Of a DNA stretch of 64,000 nt, positions 32,665-40,566 are shown in pieces. This DNA is from Streptomyces albus subsp. albus (GTDB lineage Bacteria; Actinomycetota; Actinomycetes; Streptomycetales; Streptomycetaceae), in NCBI RefSeq assembly GCF_000719865.1, contig NZ_JOID01000021.1, positions 46,507-110,506 on the forward strand, written 5' to 3'. The position numbers and the translations under genes are program-made. Numbering within the stretch: position 1 is the first letter of the stretch; every line of letters starts with the position of its first letter. The notes beneath the pieces were generated by a model. The model was not told the origin of the DNA, did no database searches, and saw nothing but the letters and a program-made list of their open reading frames with translations.

Positions 32665-32891
32665 AGCCACTCACCCCGACTCCGGGCGTTCGCGCGGGCG
32701 GTCTCCGCGTGCAGACGCTCTATCGGGTCCACGGGACGCACTTGCTCGGGCTCCGCTTCCCACTCGGTTCCGCCACCGATGGGGCGCAGTGACCAATACG
32801 GGCCGGCGACCCCGCGGAATTCCCCGACACGGTCACAGCTCGTGTCCATCATCAGCACTCCCATGGAGGGCGGTACCAGCTCTGCACTCAC
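32661..32891 (-). CDS. Small conserved-type hypothetical protein of the radical SAM cassette
   Basis: A 76-aa protein with a compact beta-rich core (MGVLMMDTSCDRVGEFRGVAGPYWSLRPIGGGTEWEAEPEQVRP) and a basic helical tail. This sequence type is familiar from Streptomyces genomes as a hypothetical protein near radical SAM and XRE genes. GTG 32891 has GGGGA seven bases upstream. It is the first gene of the minus-strand cassette, divergent from the XRE regulator at 33031. Role unknown: recognition element or substrate are possible. Confidence 0.65.
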   Translation of the reverse strand: MSAELVPPSMGVLMMDTSCDRVGEFRGVAGPYWSLRPIGGGTEWEAEPEQVRPVDPIERLHAETARANARSRGEWL

Positions 32892-33030
32892 TTGCCCGTC
32901 CCCTTCCGCTGCGATCTCAGCTTCTCGCTCCAGGTAACCGTCTGGTCACGCTCGGCGGTACTGTTGGGAAGGGCTCAAGGATTAAGAGCGTTAAGCGATT
33001 GGCGCAGTCGCGCATGGGGAGTTGACGACC

Positions 33031-34377
33031 GTGGGCACCAGCGAGCCGAACACAGCGTTAGAGCGTCTCTTCCGCGAGACCGGGTGGACGCTGCGGCAGT
33101 GCGCGCAGGCGGTCAACCGGGTTGGAACCGAGCGCGGCACCCCGAAGCAGTACCGTGCACCTTCCGTTCACCAGTGGTTGAGCGGGAGCGTTCCGCGCGA
33201 GGATGCCCGGTCGCTGATCTTGGAAGCGTTCGCCCGACGACTTGGACGACCCGTCACGTACGCGGAGGTTGACTTCCCGGCCCCTGACAGCCGGACGGAG
33301 GCGACACCATCCAGCGCGGTGGACGGGATCACCGATCTTGGAAGGCTGGACATGGACCCTTCTCGCCGTAGCGTCCTGGGTGTCGCTCTCTTCTCCGTCG
33401 CGCTGACTGTCCCCGAGTGGCCGGATGTGGTGGGGCGGATGGAGGCTGCACAGAAAGGCACGCGAACCCGTATCGGTATGTCCGACGTGCACACGGTCTC
33501 TGCCATGACGGAACAGCTCTCCTCCATGGACGACCAGTTCGGGGGCCGCACCGCTCGTCCACTCGCCGCAACCTTTCTCGTTAACACCGTCGTCCCGTTC
33601 CTGCGGACGGACGGTCCCGAGGACGTACGGAAAGCCATGATGTCCGCGGCCTCCGATCTCTGCTATCTCACCGGGTACATGGCTGTTGACGAGGGCTTGC
33701 ACGGTCTCGCACAGCGCTACTACCTCAAAGCGCTGGAGCTCGCGGGAGCGTCGGAAGACCACCTGACGTACTGCACCACGCTCCGCGGCATGAGCGTGCA
33801 GGCCGTAGACCTGGGCCAGGGGCCGATGGCCCAGCGACTCGCCGATGCTGCCGCTGCATCCTCGCCGCAGGCCGGTCCGCGGATGCGCGCCTTTCTCGCC
33901 GGTCAGCAAGCACACGCCGCCGCGCAGATCGGGGACCGGCGGTCCGCGCTCATGTACTTGCAGGAAGCCGAAGTGTCCATGGACAAGGCGGAGTCTCGCG
34001 GGAAGGTGTTCGGCTCGTACGACCCCGCATCGCTCAACTACCACACCAGCCAAGTGCGCTTCGAAATGGGCGACGTGCGCGGGGCCGTAGCTGCCATGCA
34101 GGAATCGGACCGGCTTCGGTACAGCATCTATCGACGGACGCGCGTCAAAGAACGGGCGATCCTCGCCGAGCGGCAACTATCCGTAGGGCACCTCGAAGCC
34201 GCGTGCCGGACGTGGGGGCTCGCGCTGGACGATTACCCCTTGGTCAACTCGGGCCGTATCGACAAGCGCATGACGGACATGTTTAACCTGATCCGGCCGC
34301 ACGTCCGCAACCATGACGCGCAAACTTTGTATGAGCGGGCCCGTACGGTTGTCCGTCCCGAGCTGGTCCCGGCGTAG
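33031..34377 (+). CDS. XRE-family regulator with TPR-like domain, TTA-containing
   Basis: A 448-aa protein. The N-terminal helix-turn-helix (ALERLFRETGWTLRQCAQAVNRVG...APSVHQWLSGSVPREDARSLILEAFARRLGRPVTYAEV) is followed by a long helical-repeat region (HGLAQRYYLKALELAGASEDHLTYCTTLRGMSVQAVDLGQ, RRSALMYLQEAEVSMDKAE). GTG 33031 has GGGGAG nine bases upstream; TTG 33022 is an alternative with poorer spacing. It carries a TTA codon at 33058-33060, so its synthesis may depend on bldA. It is divergent from the radical SAM cassette and is its likely regulator. Confidence 0.83.
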   Translation: MGTSEPNTALERLFRETGWTLRQCAQAVNRVGTERGTPKQYRAPSVHQWLSGSVPREDARSLILEAFARRLGRPVTYAEVDFPAPDSRTEATPSSAVDGITDLGRLDMDPSRRSVLGVALFSVALTVPEWPDVVGRMEAAQKGTRTRIGMSDVHTVSAMTEQLSSMDDQFGGRTARPLAATFLVNTVVPFLRTDGPEDVRKAMMSAASDLCYLTGYMAVDEGLHGLAQRYYLKALELAGASEDHLTYCTTLRGMSVQAVDLGQGPMAQRLADAAAASSPQAGPRMRAFLAGQQAHAAAQIGDRRSALMYLQEAEVSMDKAESRGKVFGSYDPASLNYHTSQVRFEMGDVRGAVAAMQESDRLRYSIYRRTRVKERAILAERQLSVGHLEAACRTWGLALDDYPLVNSGRIDKRMTDMFNLIRPHVRNHDAQTLYERARTVVRPELVPA

Positions 34378-34707
34378 CGGCACGGCGAATTCTGGGGCGT
34401 AATGGATCAACTGCACATGGTGACCAAGTCGATGTCAGCGCGATGGCCGAACTCCGAATACGTCGGTCGTGGGGCGCTTGCTGCCGGGACGGGACGAGTA
34501 GGGGCGCCGCCGGCGCCGCGTCCCCCAACCGGGAGCCGGGAGCCGCCGTGAGATCTCGTCCAGGGCCCTCCGCGCGGCGGATCAAGCTCCGGGCCGCGCG
34601 GCGGGCGCTCCGGTCGAGGACATGGCGGAGATCGGGCCGCGCGAGGGGTTCGGCGGTCCTCAGCCGACGATCATCCTCAGCCCTGGACCCGAACCGGCCG
34701 AGCAGGG
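34378..34707. other. Mosaic of gene fragments: hsdR 3' end copy and VOC gene piece
   Basis: Positions 34550-34619 resemble the last 70 bases of the hsdR gene (36096-36165) at roughly six out of seven positions with one indel, in the same orientation. Positions 34627-34682 match 58890-58945 inside the VOC gene at 54 of 56 bases. The two pieces are almost adjacent and neither belongs to a working gene here. The remainder of the stretch shows nothing recognisable. Confidence 0.65.
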
Positions 34708-34750
34708 CGACGGCCCCTCGTCCACCTGATAGGTGGGCCAGGGGCCGTCG
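34708..34750 (-). terminator. Hairpin terminator after the XRE/DUF397 operon
   Basis: CGACGGCCCCT (34708-34718) pairs perfectly with AGGGGCCGTCG (34740-34750), and the loop contains a second stem CCACCT/AGGTGG. It lies 33 bases after the DUF397 stop. It could also stop transcription from the left. No T-tract, which is usual for Streptomyces terminators. Confidence 0.7.
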
Positions 34751-34783
34751 ATCGCGGTTCGACGCTTGCCCGCGATGCTCGGA

Positions 34784-34993
34784 TCAGGCGCCCAGGTCGC
34801 CGTGCTTCACGGCCGCTATGAACGTGTCCCAGCCGTCTGCCGGGAACGTGATCACGGGTCCGTGCGGGTTCTTGCTGTCGCGTACGGGAACGGCGACGGC
34901 GAAGCCGTCAGCGACCTCGACGCACTCACCGCCGTCCGGATTGCTGTAGGAACTCTTGCGCCAGCTCACAACGCCGAGGTTGAGGGGTCGCAC
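34784..34993 (-). CDS. DUF397 domain protein
   Basis: A 69-aa protein of the DUF397 family, with the hallmark WRKSSYSNPDGGECVEVAD and a C-terminal VPVRDSKNPHGPVITFPADGWDTFIAAVK. Members are encoded next to XRE/DUF5753 regulators throughout Streptomyces, and some form regulator-antagonist pairs (as with bldB/abaA-type or WhiJ systems). The GTG start overlaps the end of the XRE gene by 28 bases, so the two are coupled. Precise function here unknown. Confidence 0.88.
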   Translation of the reverse strand: MRPLNLGVVSWRKSSYSNPDGGECVEVADGFAVAVPVRDSKNPHGPVITFPADGWDTFIAAVKHGDLGA

Positions 34994-35817
34994 GGTACTT
35001 CCTCCAGGGTGCGCAGGATGAACTTCCGTGACTCGGCGGGTGACAGAGCCAAGTCGCGTACCGCATCGTAGGCGCGCTGAAGGCGTTCAACCGTGCCGTA
35101 GTCTTCGATGAGTTCACCGGAGAACGCATTCTCGGCATACACCACCGTGCGCGCATCCATCAGCCGCAGGAACATCACGGCGGCGCTCACCAGCCCATGG
35201 GGCCCCGCGCTCATGGGCAGCACCTGAATCGTCACGTTGTCGCGCTCCGAAAGTTCGGCCAGAAACTCCAACTGAGCCCGCCACGCTCCCCGATCGCGTA
35301 CAGGTGTGCCCAGTACCGCTTCCGAGAGGAGTGACCGGAAGGGCGGCGCGTCGTCCCCCTCCAGCAGTTCCCGGCGGCTCATCCGCGCCTCGACCTGTTG
35401 ATCGAGCTCGGCACCCTTGCTGCCGCCCACGGCCAGAACCTCGCGCGCATATCCCGGTGTCTGCAACAGCCCCGGCAGGACACTGACGGCGAAGTGCCAG
35501 AGGCTGGTGGCTTCCGCTTCCAGTTCCATGTAACGGCGGTATTGCTCGCGGAACTGGGTGTGATCCGCGCGAGCCAGTTCCCACAGGGCGAGGAGCATGC
35601 CAGGGGTGCCGAAGTAGGTGTCGAGCGCTTGGACGACCTCGGGCCCGCCCAGCGTCTCGCCTTTCTCCATCTTGCCGAACAGGGACCAGTCCCAGCCCAG
35701 CCGTTCGCCGAGCTGCCGGAGACTGACGCCCTTGCCTGCCCGCAACTGCCGTAATTCCTCGGCGAATCGCTGGCGCGGTTCCCGGCTGCGGCCCGTGACA
35801 AGGCGTCGCTGCGGCAA
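34966..35817 (-). CDS. XRE-family regulator with DUF5753-type C-terminus
   Basis: A 283-aa protein. Helix-turn-helix FAEELRQLRAGKGVSLRQLGERLGWDWSLFGKMEKGE at the N-terminus, then the DUF5753-like body with YRRYMELEAEATSLWHFAVSVLPGLLQTPGYAREVL and VTIQVLPMSAGPHGLVSAAVMFLRL. I choose TTG 35817 because GGAGGGGAG stands five bases upstream; longer starts extend into non-family sequence. Paired with DUF397 downstream. Such pairs act as WhiJ-like developmental or accessory regulators; the target here is not known. Confidence 0.85.
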   Translation of the reverse strand: MPQRRLVTGRSREPRQRFAEELRQLRAGKGVSLRQLGERLGWDWSLFGKMEKGETLGGPEVVQALDTYFGTPGMLLALWELARADHTQFREQYRRYMELEAEATSLWHFAVSVLPGLLQTPGYAREVLAVGGSKGAELDQQVEARMSRRELLEGDDAPPFRSLLSEAVLGTPVRDRGAWRAQLEFLAELSERDNVTIQVLPMSAGPHGLVSAAVMFLRLMDARTVVYAENAFSGELIEDYGTVERLQRAYDAVRDLALSPAESRKFILRTLEEVPCDPSTSAL

Positions 35818-36094
35818 GGTGACTCCCCTCCGGCGCCCCGGACCGGCCGTCCCCGACCACCCCGGAAGCCCTTCGTGCCCGTACTCGGTCTTCCGAGCCC
35901 ACAGGCGCCGACCGGCCCGATTCCTTGCGGGCACGGCGGAGTCTGTGGCTCGTGATGGATCGAATACACACGGTAATGACACTGCTGTTGGCCTGGTGGC
36001 CGAATCACGGAAATCCGTCGATCGTGGGGCGGACCTGCCGGGACGACTTGAGGACGGCGCCCGGCGCTACGTGGCCCGGGCCAGGCGCCGCCCG

Positions 36095-39000
36095 TCAGAT
36101 CTCGTCCAAGCCCTCCTCGCGGCGGATCATGCGCCAGGCCGCGCGGCGGGCGCTGCGGTCGAGGGTGGACTTGAAGTCCCGGTCGGTGCCGAAGTAGCGC
36201 TTGCCGAGGGTGTCGATGGTGGAGACGTGGTCCATCATGTTCTCCTCGAACTTCTTGTCGAAGACGATGCCGAAGTTCTGCTCGTCGTTGACGAGGGCGG
36301 CGGCCCGGACCTTCGGGTCCTCCTTGGTGGCGTTGAAGGCCGGGAGGACGTCCTCCTTGGTGAACTCCGTGCCGAACTTGGCGTTGAACCTGTCGATCAG
36401 CTCGGACAGCAGTGACTTCTCGGCGTCCTTGGCACCGCCCACCCCGTCGCCGAAGCCCATGAGTTCGGCCGCGCCCTCGGGGTTGAGGGACACGTCGTGC
36501 TCGCCGGTCTTCTCCACCCGCAGATGGCTCAGGTCCACTTCGCCTATGTCGACGCCGCCGTCCGCGAGGCGGGGGAGGCGGTTGAGGAGGTAGCGCCCGT
36601 AGAGGTACAGGCGCTCCAGCTCGGCGTCCTGGTACGGGACGATCTGCGCGAGGAAGCCGTACTTGCGGACGTAGTCGTTGAGGTTGGCGCGGAAGTCCTC
36701 GGCCGCCTCGGTGTCCTCCTCCTCGTCGCTCTCCAGGAGCTGCGTGAAGCGGGTGACGGCGGGGGAGAGGAGCCGGTACAGCTCGGCGTGCAGCTTCTCC
36801 CACTTCGCCTGGGAGCCGGCCGCCTTCTCCTGCGCCGTGAAGTACGCGGCCACGAACGCGTCCATGTCCTGCTCGGAGATGACCGGGGCGGACATGACCC
36901 GGCTCTGCGCCGAGTAGAGGAGGTTCGGGTCGGAGGGCAGGGTGTGCGCCTCCTCGAAGTACGGGCGGAAGGCGTCCTGGATGTCCTCGGCCTCGTTGAC
37001 GAAGTCCAGGACGGCGAGGTCGGCCTGCGACTTGCGGTCGTGGGTGCGGTTGAGGCGGGACAGGGTCTGCACGGCGGCGATGCCGGTCAGCGTCTTGTTG
37101 ACGTACATCGTGGTGAGGAGCGGCTGGTCGAAGCCGGTCTGGAACTTCTCGGCGACGACGAGGATGCGGTATTCCTGCTGCCCCTTGCCGCCGGCCTTCG
37201 CGGCCTTGTCGTCGGCGCGGGTGTAGGCGAACGCCTTCGGCAGCGCGCTCTCCGACAGGCCGCCGTTCTCCTTGCTCTCGGTGGTCTCCTCGCCGTCGAT
37301 GGTGAGGGAGCCGGAGAAGGCCGTCAGGACGCCCAGGTCCGGGTACTTGGTGTCGTAGTCGCGGTCCCGGATGTAGCTGCGGATGGCGCGGGCCATCTCG
37401 ACGGCGGACTGCCGGGAGGCCGTGACCACCATCGCCTTGGCCCGCCCGCCGAGCCGGCCGCGGGTGTGGGCGACGAAGTGCTCGACGATCACCTGGGCGT
37501 GCTGCGACACCGTGTGCTCGTGCATCAGCGCGAACCGGGCGAGCAGGCTGTTCGCCTTGGAGGGATCGACCTCCTTCTCGTCGTGGTTGAGGTTCGCCAG
37601 CTTCCAGTAGGTGTTGTACGTGACGTAGTTGCGCAGCGGGTCGAGGATGAAGCCCTCCTCGATGGCCTGGCGCATCGAGTAGGTGTGGAAGGGCCGGTAG
37701 ACGGTCTTGCCGTTCTCCACGCCCTCCGTGCCGAAGAGTTCGAGGGTCTTCGCCTTGGGGGTGGCGGTGAAGGCGAAGTAGGAGAGGTTGGCGGCGCGGG
37801 AGCGCGCCACCGCCTTCGACTTCAGCTTCTCGTCCACGGTGATAGTGGTCGCGCCCTGGTCGTCCGAGTCGGAGTCCAGGCCGAGGTCGCGCAGGGCGGA
37901 CTTCACGGCGGTGGCGGCGTCACCGGACTGGGAGGAGTGTGCCTCGTCCACGATGACCGCGAAGCGGGTGCCCTTGATCTCGGTGGGGTTGCGCTTGATG
38001 TAGTCGAGCAGCGCCGGGAACGAGTGCAGGGTGACGGTGACGATCTTCCCGGTGTCCCGGGAGAGGGCGCGGGCGAGCTGCTCGCTCTTGGCACCGTGCT
38101 TCTCGTCGACCTTGACGACCAGGCCGTCCGTCTGCGAGAAGCCGCCGACCGTTTCGCGGAGCTGGGCGTCCAGGTTGCGGCGGTCGGTGATGACGATGAC
38201 CTTGTCGAAGACCGGCTCACCCGCCTTGATGCGCTGGGCGGCGACGGCCTCGGCGTCGAGGGCGGTCGGGTCGTTGTCGGCGTGGAGATCGCTGAGACGG
38301 TGGGCCAGCCAGCCGATGGTGTTCGACTTGCCGGAGCCGGCGGACGCCATGACCAGGTAGTTCTCCCCGGCGCCGTGGGTGGCCGCGTGGGCGGTGAGCT
38401 TGCGGACCACGTCCCACTGGTGGAAGCGCGGGAAGATCGTCGACTTGGTGGTGCCGCCGCCGGGTGTCTTGTGCTTCTGCTGGTGGACGAAGCGCTGGAG
38501 GAGGTCGAGCCAGTTGTCCCGCTGCCAGACCTGCTCCCAGAGGTAGGAGGTGGCGTACGTGCCGTGGGCGGTTGGCGCCGGGTTCCCGGCCCCGCCGGGG
38601 AGGCCGGGGCCGTTGGAGCCTGTGTTGAACGGCAGGAACCGGGTGCTCTTGCCGCGCAGTTGGGTGGTGACGAAGACGAGGTCCGGGTCGACGGCGAAGT
38701 TCGCGATGACCCGGCGGGTGAAGATCAGCTCGGTCGGGTCGCGGTCGGTCCGGTACTGCTCCTTGGCCTGCTCGACGCCCTGGCCGGTGAGCGGGTTCTT
38801 CAACTCGGCGGTGGCGACGGGGATTCCGTTGAGGAAGAGGGCCAGGTCGAGGCGGTGGCCCCAGTCGGCCTGCTTGGTGGCGTAGGGGAGCTCGCGGACG
38901 ACGGTGAGGCGGTTGGCCCGGTAGCCGTCGAGCACGGAGTCGGCGGAGATGAGGTTGGGCTTGAAGTACGCGACGCGGAGGCGGACGCCCCGATCCTTGA

Positions 39001-39277
39001 CGCCGTTCCGGAGGACGTGGAGGAGGCCGTCGTCGGCGATGGCCCGGTCGAGGCGCTGGGCGAAGCCGCGCTGGGCCTCGTTGGGGTTGCCGCCGTAGAC
39101 CGTCAGGAGTTCGTTCCACTCGTCGGGCTGGGTCGCGCCGATGAAGGTGAACAGCTCGTTGGTGTCGAGGCCGAGGTCGGGGCGGTAGTCCTCGGGGTTC
39201 GCCTCCCGCCAGCCGCGCTCGCAGAGGGCCGCGACGATGGCGTCCCCGAAGGCGGACTCGTCGTGCACGGGGCTCAT
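36095..39277 (-). CDS. hsdR: Type I restriction endonuclease subunit R (HsdR)
   Basis: A 1060-aa protein, the usual size. Nuclease region in the N-terminus with LDLALFLNGIPVATAELKNPLTGQ (the Asp...Glu-x-Lys type catalytic core). Translocase motifs follow: VMASAGSGKSNTIGWLAHRL (Walker A), VIVITDRRNLDAQL, VIVDEAHSSQSG (DEAH), FAFTATPKAKTL and ILVVAEKFQTGFDQPLL with TLSRLNRT. It cuts unmodified DNA after ATP-driven translocation in complex with HsdM and HsdS. ATG overlaps the hsdS stop by four bases. Confidence 0.95.
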   Translation of the reverse strand: MSPVHDESAFGDAIVAALCERGWREANPEDYRPDLGLDTNELFTFIGATQPDEWNELLTVYGGNPNEAQRGFAQRLDRAIADDGLLHVLRNGVKDRGVRLRVAYFKPNLISADSVLDGYRANRLTVVRELPYATKQADWGHRLDLALFLNGIPVATAELKNPLTGQGVEQAKEQYRTDRDPTELIFTRRVIANFAVDPDLVFVTTQLRGKSTRFLPFNTGSNGPGLPGGAGNPAPTAHGTYATSYLWEQVWQRDNWLDLLQRFVHQQKHKTPGGGTTKSTIFPRFHQWDVVRKLTAHAATHGAGENYLVMASAGSGKSNTIGWLAHRLSDLHADNDPTALDAEAVAAQRIKAGEPVFDKVIVITDRRNLDAQLRETVGGFSQTDGLVVKVDEKHGAKSEQLARALSRDTGKIVTVTLHSFPALLDYIKRNPTEIKGTRFAVIVDEAHSSQSGDAATAVKSALRDLGLDSDSDDQGATTITVDEKLKSKAVARSRAANLSYFAFTATPKAKTLELFGTEGVENGKTVYRPFHTYSMRQAIEEGFILDPLRNYVTYNTYWKLANLNHDEKEVDPSKANSLLARFALMHEHTVSQHAQVIVEHFVAHTRGRLGGRAKAMVVTASRQSAVEMARAIRSYIRDRDYDTKYPDLGVLTAFSGSLTIDGEETTESKENGGLSESALPKAFAYTRADDKAAKAGGKGQQEYRILVVAEKFQTGFDQPLLTTMYVNKTLTGIAAVQTLSRLNRTHDRKSQADLAVLDFVNEAEDIQDAFRPYFEEAHTLPSDPNLLYSAQSRVMSAPVISEQDMDAFVAAYFTAQEKAAGSQAKWEKLHAELYRLLSPAVTRFTQLLESDEEEDTEAAEDFRANLNDYVRKYGFLAQIVPYQDAELERLYLYGRYLLNRLPRLADGGVDIGEVDLSHLRVEKTGEHDVSLNPEGAAELMGFGDGVGGAKDAEKSLLSELIDRFNAKFGTEFTKEDVLPAFNATKEDPKVRAAALVNDEQNFGIVFDKKFEENMMDHVSTIDTLGKRYFGTDRDFKSTLDRSARRAAWRMIRREEGLDEI

Positions 39278-40566
39278 GGGGTCACTCCCTCGGGCAGGTT
39301 GTCGGTGACGTTGCGGCCGCTGGCGGTGGAGACGTCGAACTGGCCGGTTACGGCGGCGGTGATTAGGGCTTGGCGGTGTTCGGCCATCAGGGCGAGCTGC
39401 CGATTGAGTAGTCTGCGCACACCTGCCGTTGCTTCGAGCTTCTCGTATACCTGGTTGACGAGGGAACGCTGGACGTCTAGAGAAGGTAGTGGGATGGGGA
39501 ACCCAAGGATCTTACTGCTATTCGTGGAAGCCAGGTTTGTGGTTCTAGAGCCGGTGCTCTCGAAATAGCAGCGCCCATGCACCGTTTGAGTCATAAGTGC
39601 CAAATAGTGGCCGTCGAGAACAGTATTCGCCGGACGCAATGCGAATACATGATTCTGGTGGAGGCAGTCGGGAAGTTCGCCGTTCCACACCGTGCCTCTG
39701 CCTAGCTTGTCGAGGTCACCACCCTCAGTCATGAGTACGTCGCCGACGCGAAGTGTGCTGCGTCGTGCAACGGCACGAGGCACCGTGATTTCCGTTACGG
39801 AGTCAAGCGCAACATGACCTGCCTGCACATTTGCGACCCGGAGGTAAGGGCGTGTCACCGCATCTCCACTTACGTCACGCTTGCCGTCGACTGTAAGACC
39901 ATTCTGGATGCGGCAGATGTACCCAAGCCTCACCAGGGGGCGATCCTGCGGTAGTGGGGGGAGCCAAGGGAAGATCCCTTTGTCCGCCCTCTTGGTGAGT
40001 GATCCAGGAATTAGAGCTTCAGAGATCGAAGCGTAGTCGCGCTCAGCGAGTCTGGACGCTTGGGTCTGGCGTGCCTTCGTCAATCGGTCGATGCGCTCCA
40101 TCTCAGTGTCCAGAAAGTCTGCAATTCTACGCTGTTCTTCCAGTGGTGGAATTGGTACTTCTATTTTTCTGAACTGTTCCCATGGGAGATCGTACCCATT
40201 GGGCGGCATGTTCTTTGAGCGGCGTCCAATTTCCTGCCGATATGGTTCAGATCGCAGAAGATGGTGCAGGTATCGGGCTTGGATTCTCTCCTTGCTGAGT
40301 TTCATTACCCAGTAGGCCGGTGAGATTACGCCGTCGTATTGCGAGGTGCCGTAGGCCCCAAATCTAGCCCATAGTCTGTTGACGACGAAGTCGCCCACGC
40401 GGACGGTTCGATACGTCGACATGTCCTCACTTGGCTGTCGGCCAAGGGACAGGTCCCGCAATGCGATGCCCGAATCTGACTTCACCGTTAGAAGGGGTAG
40501 GTCTTTTCCTCCGAATTCTTCTCGGCTGCGGAGGATCGTCCACAAGGGGAGGTGGTCAATTCTCAT
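39274..40566 (-). CDS. hsdS: Type I restriction-modification specificity subunit (HsdS)
   Basis: A 430-aa protein with two target-recognition domains, each followed by a conserved helix: IPPLEEQRRIADFLDTEMERIDRLTKARQTQASRLAERD and IPLPSLDVQRSLVNQVYEKLEATAGVRRLLNRQLALMAEHRQALITAAVTG. ATG 40566 overlaps the hsdM stop (ATGA). The central sequence is visibly more AT-rich than its neighbours and uses codons such as CTA, ATT, AAA and CTT that are rare elsewhere in the window. This is typical of specificity genes that exchange recognition domains by transfer. The target sequence cannot be read from the protein. Confidence 0.94.
   Translation of the reverse strand: MRIDHLPLWTILRSREEFGGKDLPLLTVKSDSGIALRDLSLGRQPSEDMSTYRTVRVGDFVVNRLWARFGAYGTSQYDGVISPAYWVMKLSKERIQARYLHHLLRSEPYRQEIGRRSKNMPPNGYDLPWEQFRKIEVPIPPLEEQRRIADFLDTEMERIDRLTKARQTQASRLAERDYASISEALIPGSLTKRADKGIFPWLPPLPQDRPLVRLGYICRIQNGLTVDGKRDVSGDAVTRPYLRVANVQAGHVALDSVTEITVPRAVARRSTLRVGDVLMTEGGDLDKLGRGTVWNGELPDCLHQNHVFALRPANTVLDGHYLALMTQTVHGRCYFESTGSRTTNLASTNSSKILGFPIPLPSLDVQRSLVNQVYEKLEATAGVRRLLNRQLALMAEHRQALITAAVTGQFDVSTASGRNVTDNLPEGVTP

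Noticed and set aside
34443..34949. A 168-codon plus-strand frame between the XRE and DUF397 genes
   Set aside because: It is assembled from the reverse of an hsdR tail, a VOC piece and the complement of DUF397, with no consistent protein character.
36497..39568. A 1023-codon open frame on the plus strand opposite hsdR
   Set aside because: It is antisense to a gene with all HsdR motifs, is Val/Gly/Asp-rich in the way typical of GC-rich shadow frames, and has no recognisable domain.
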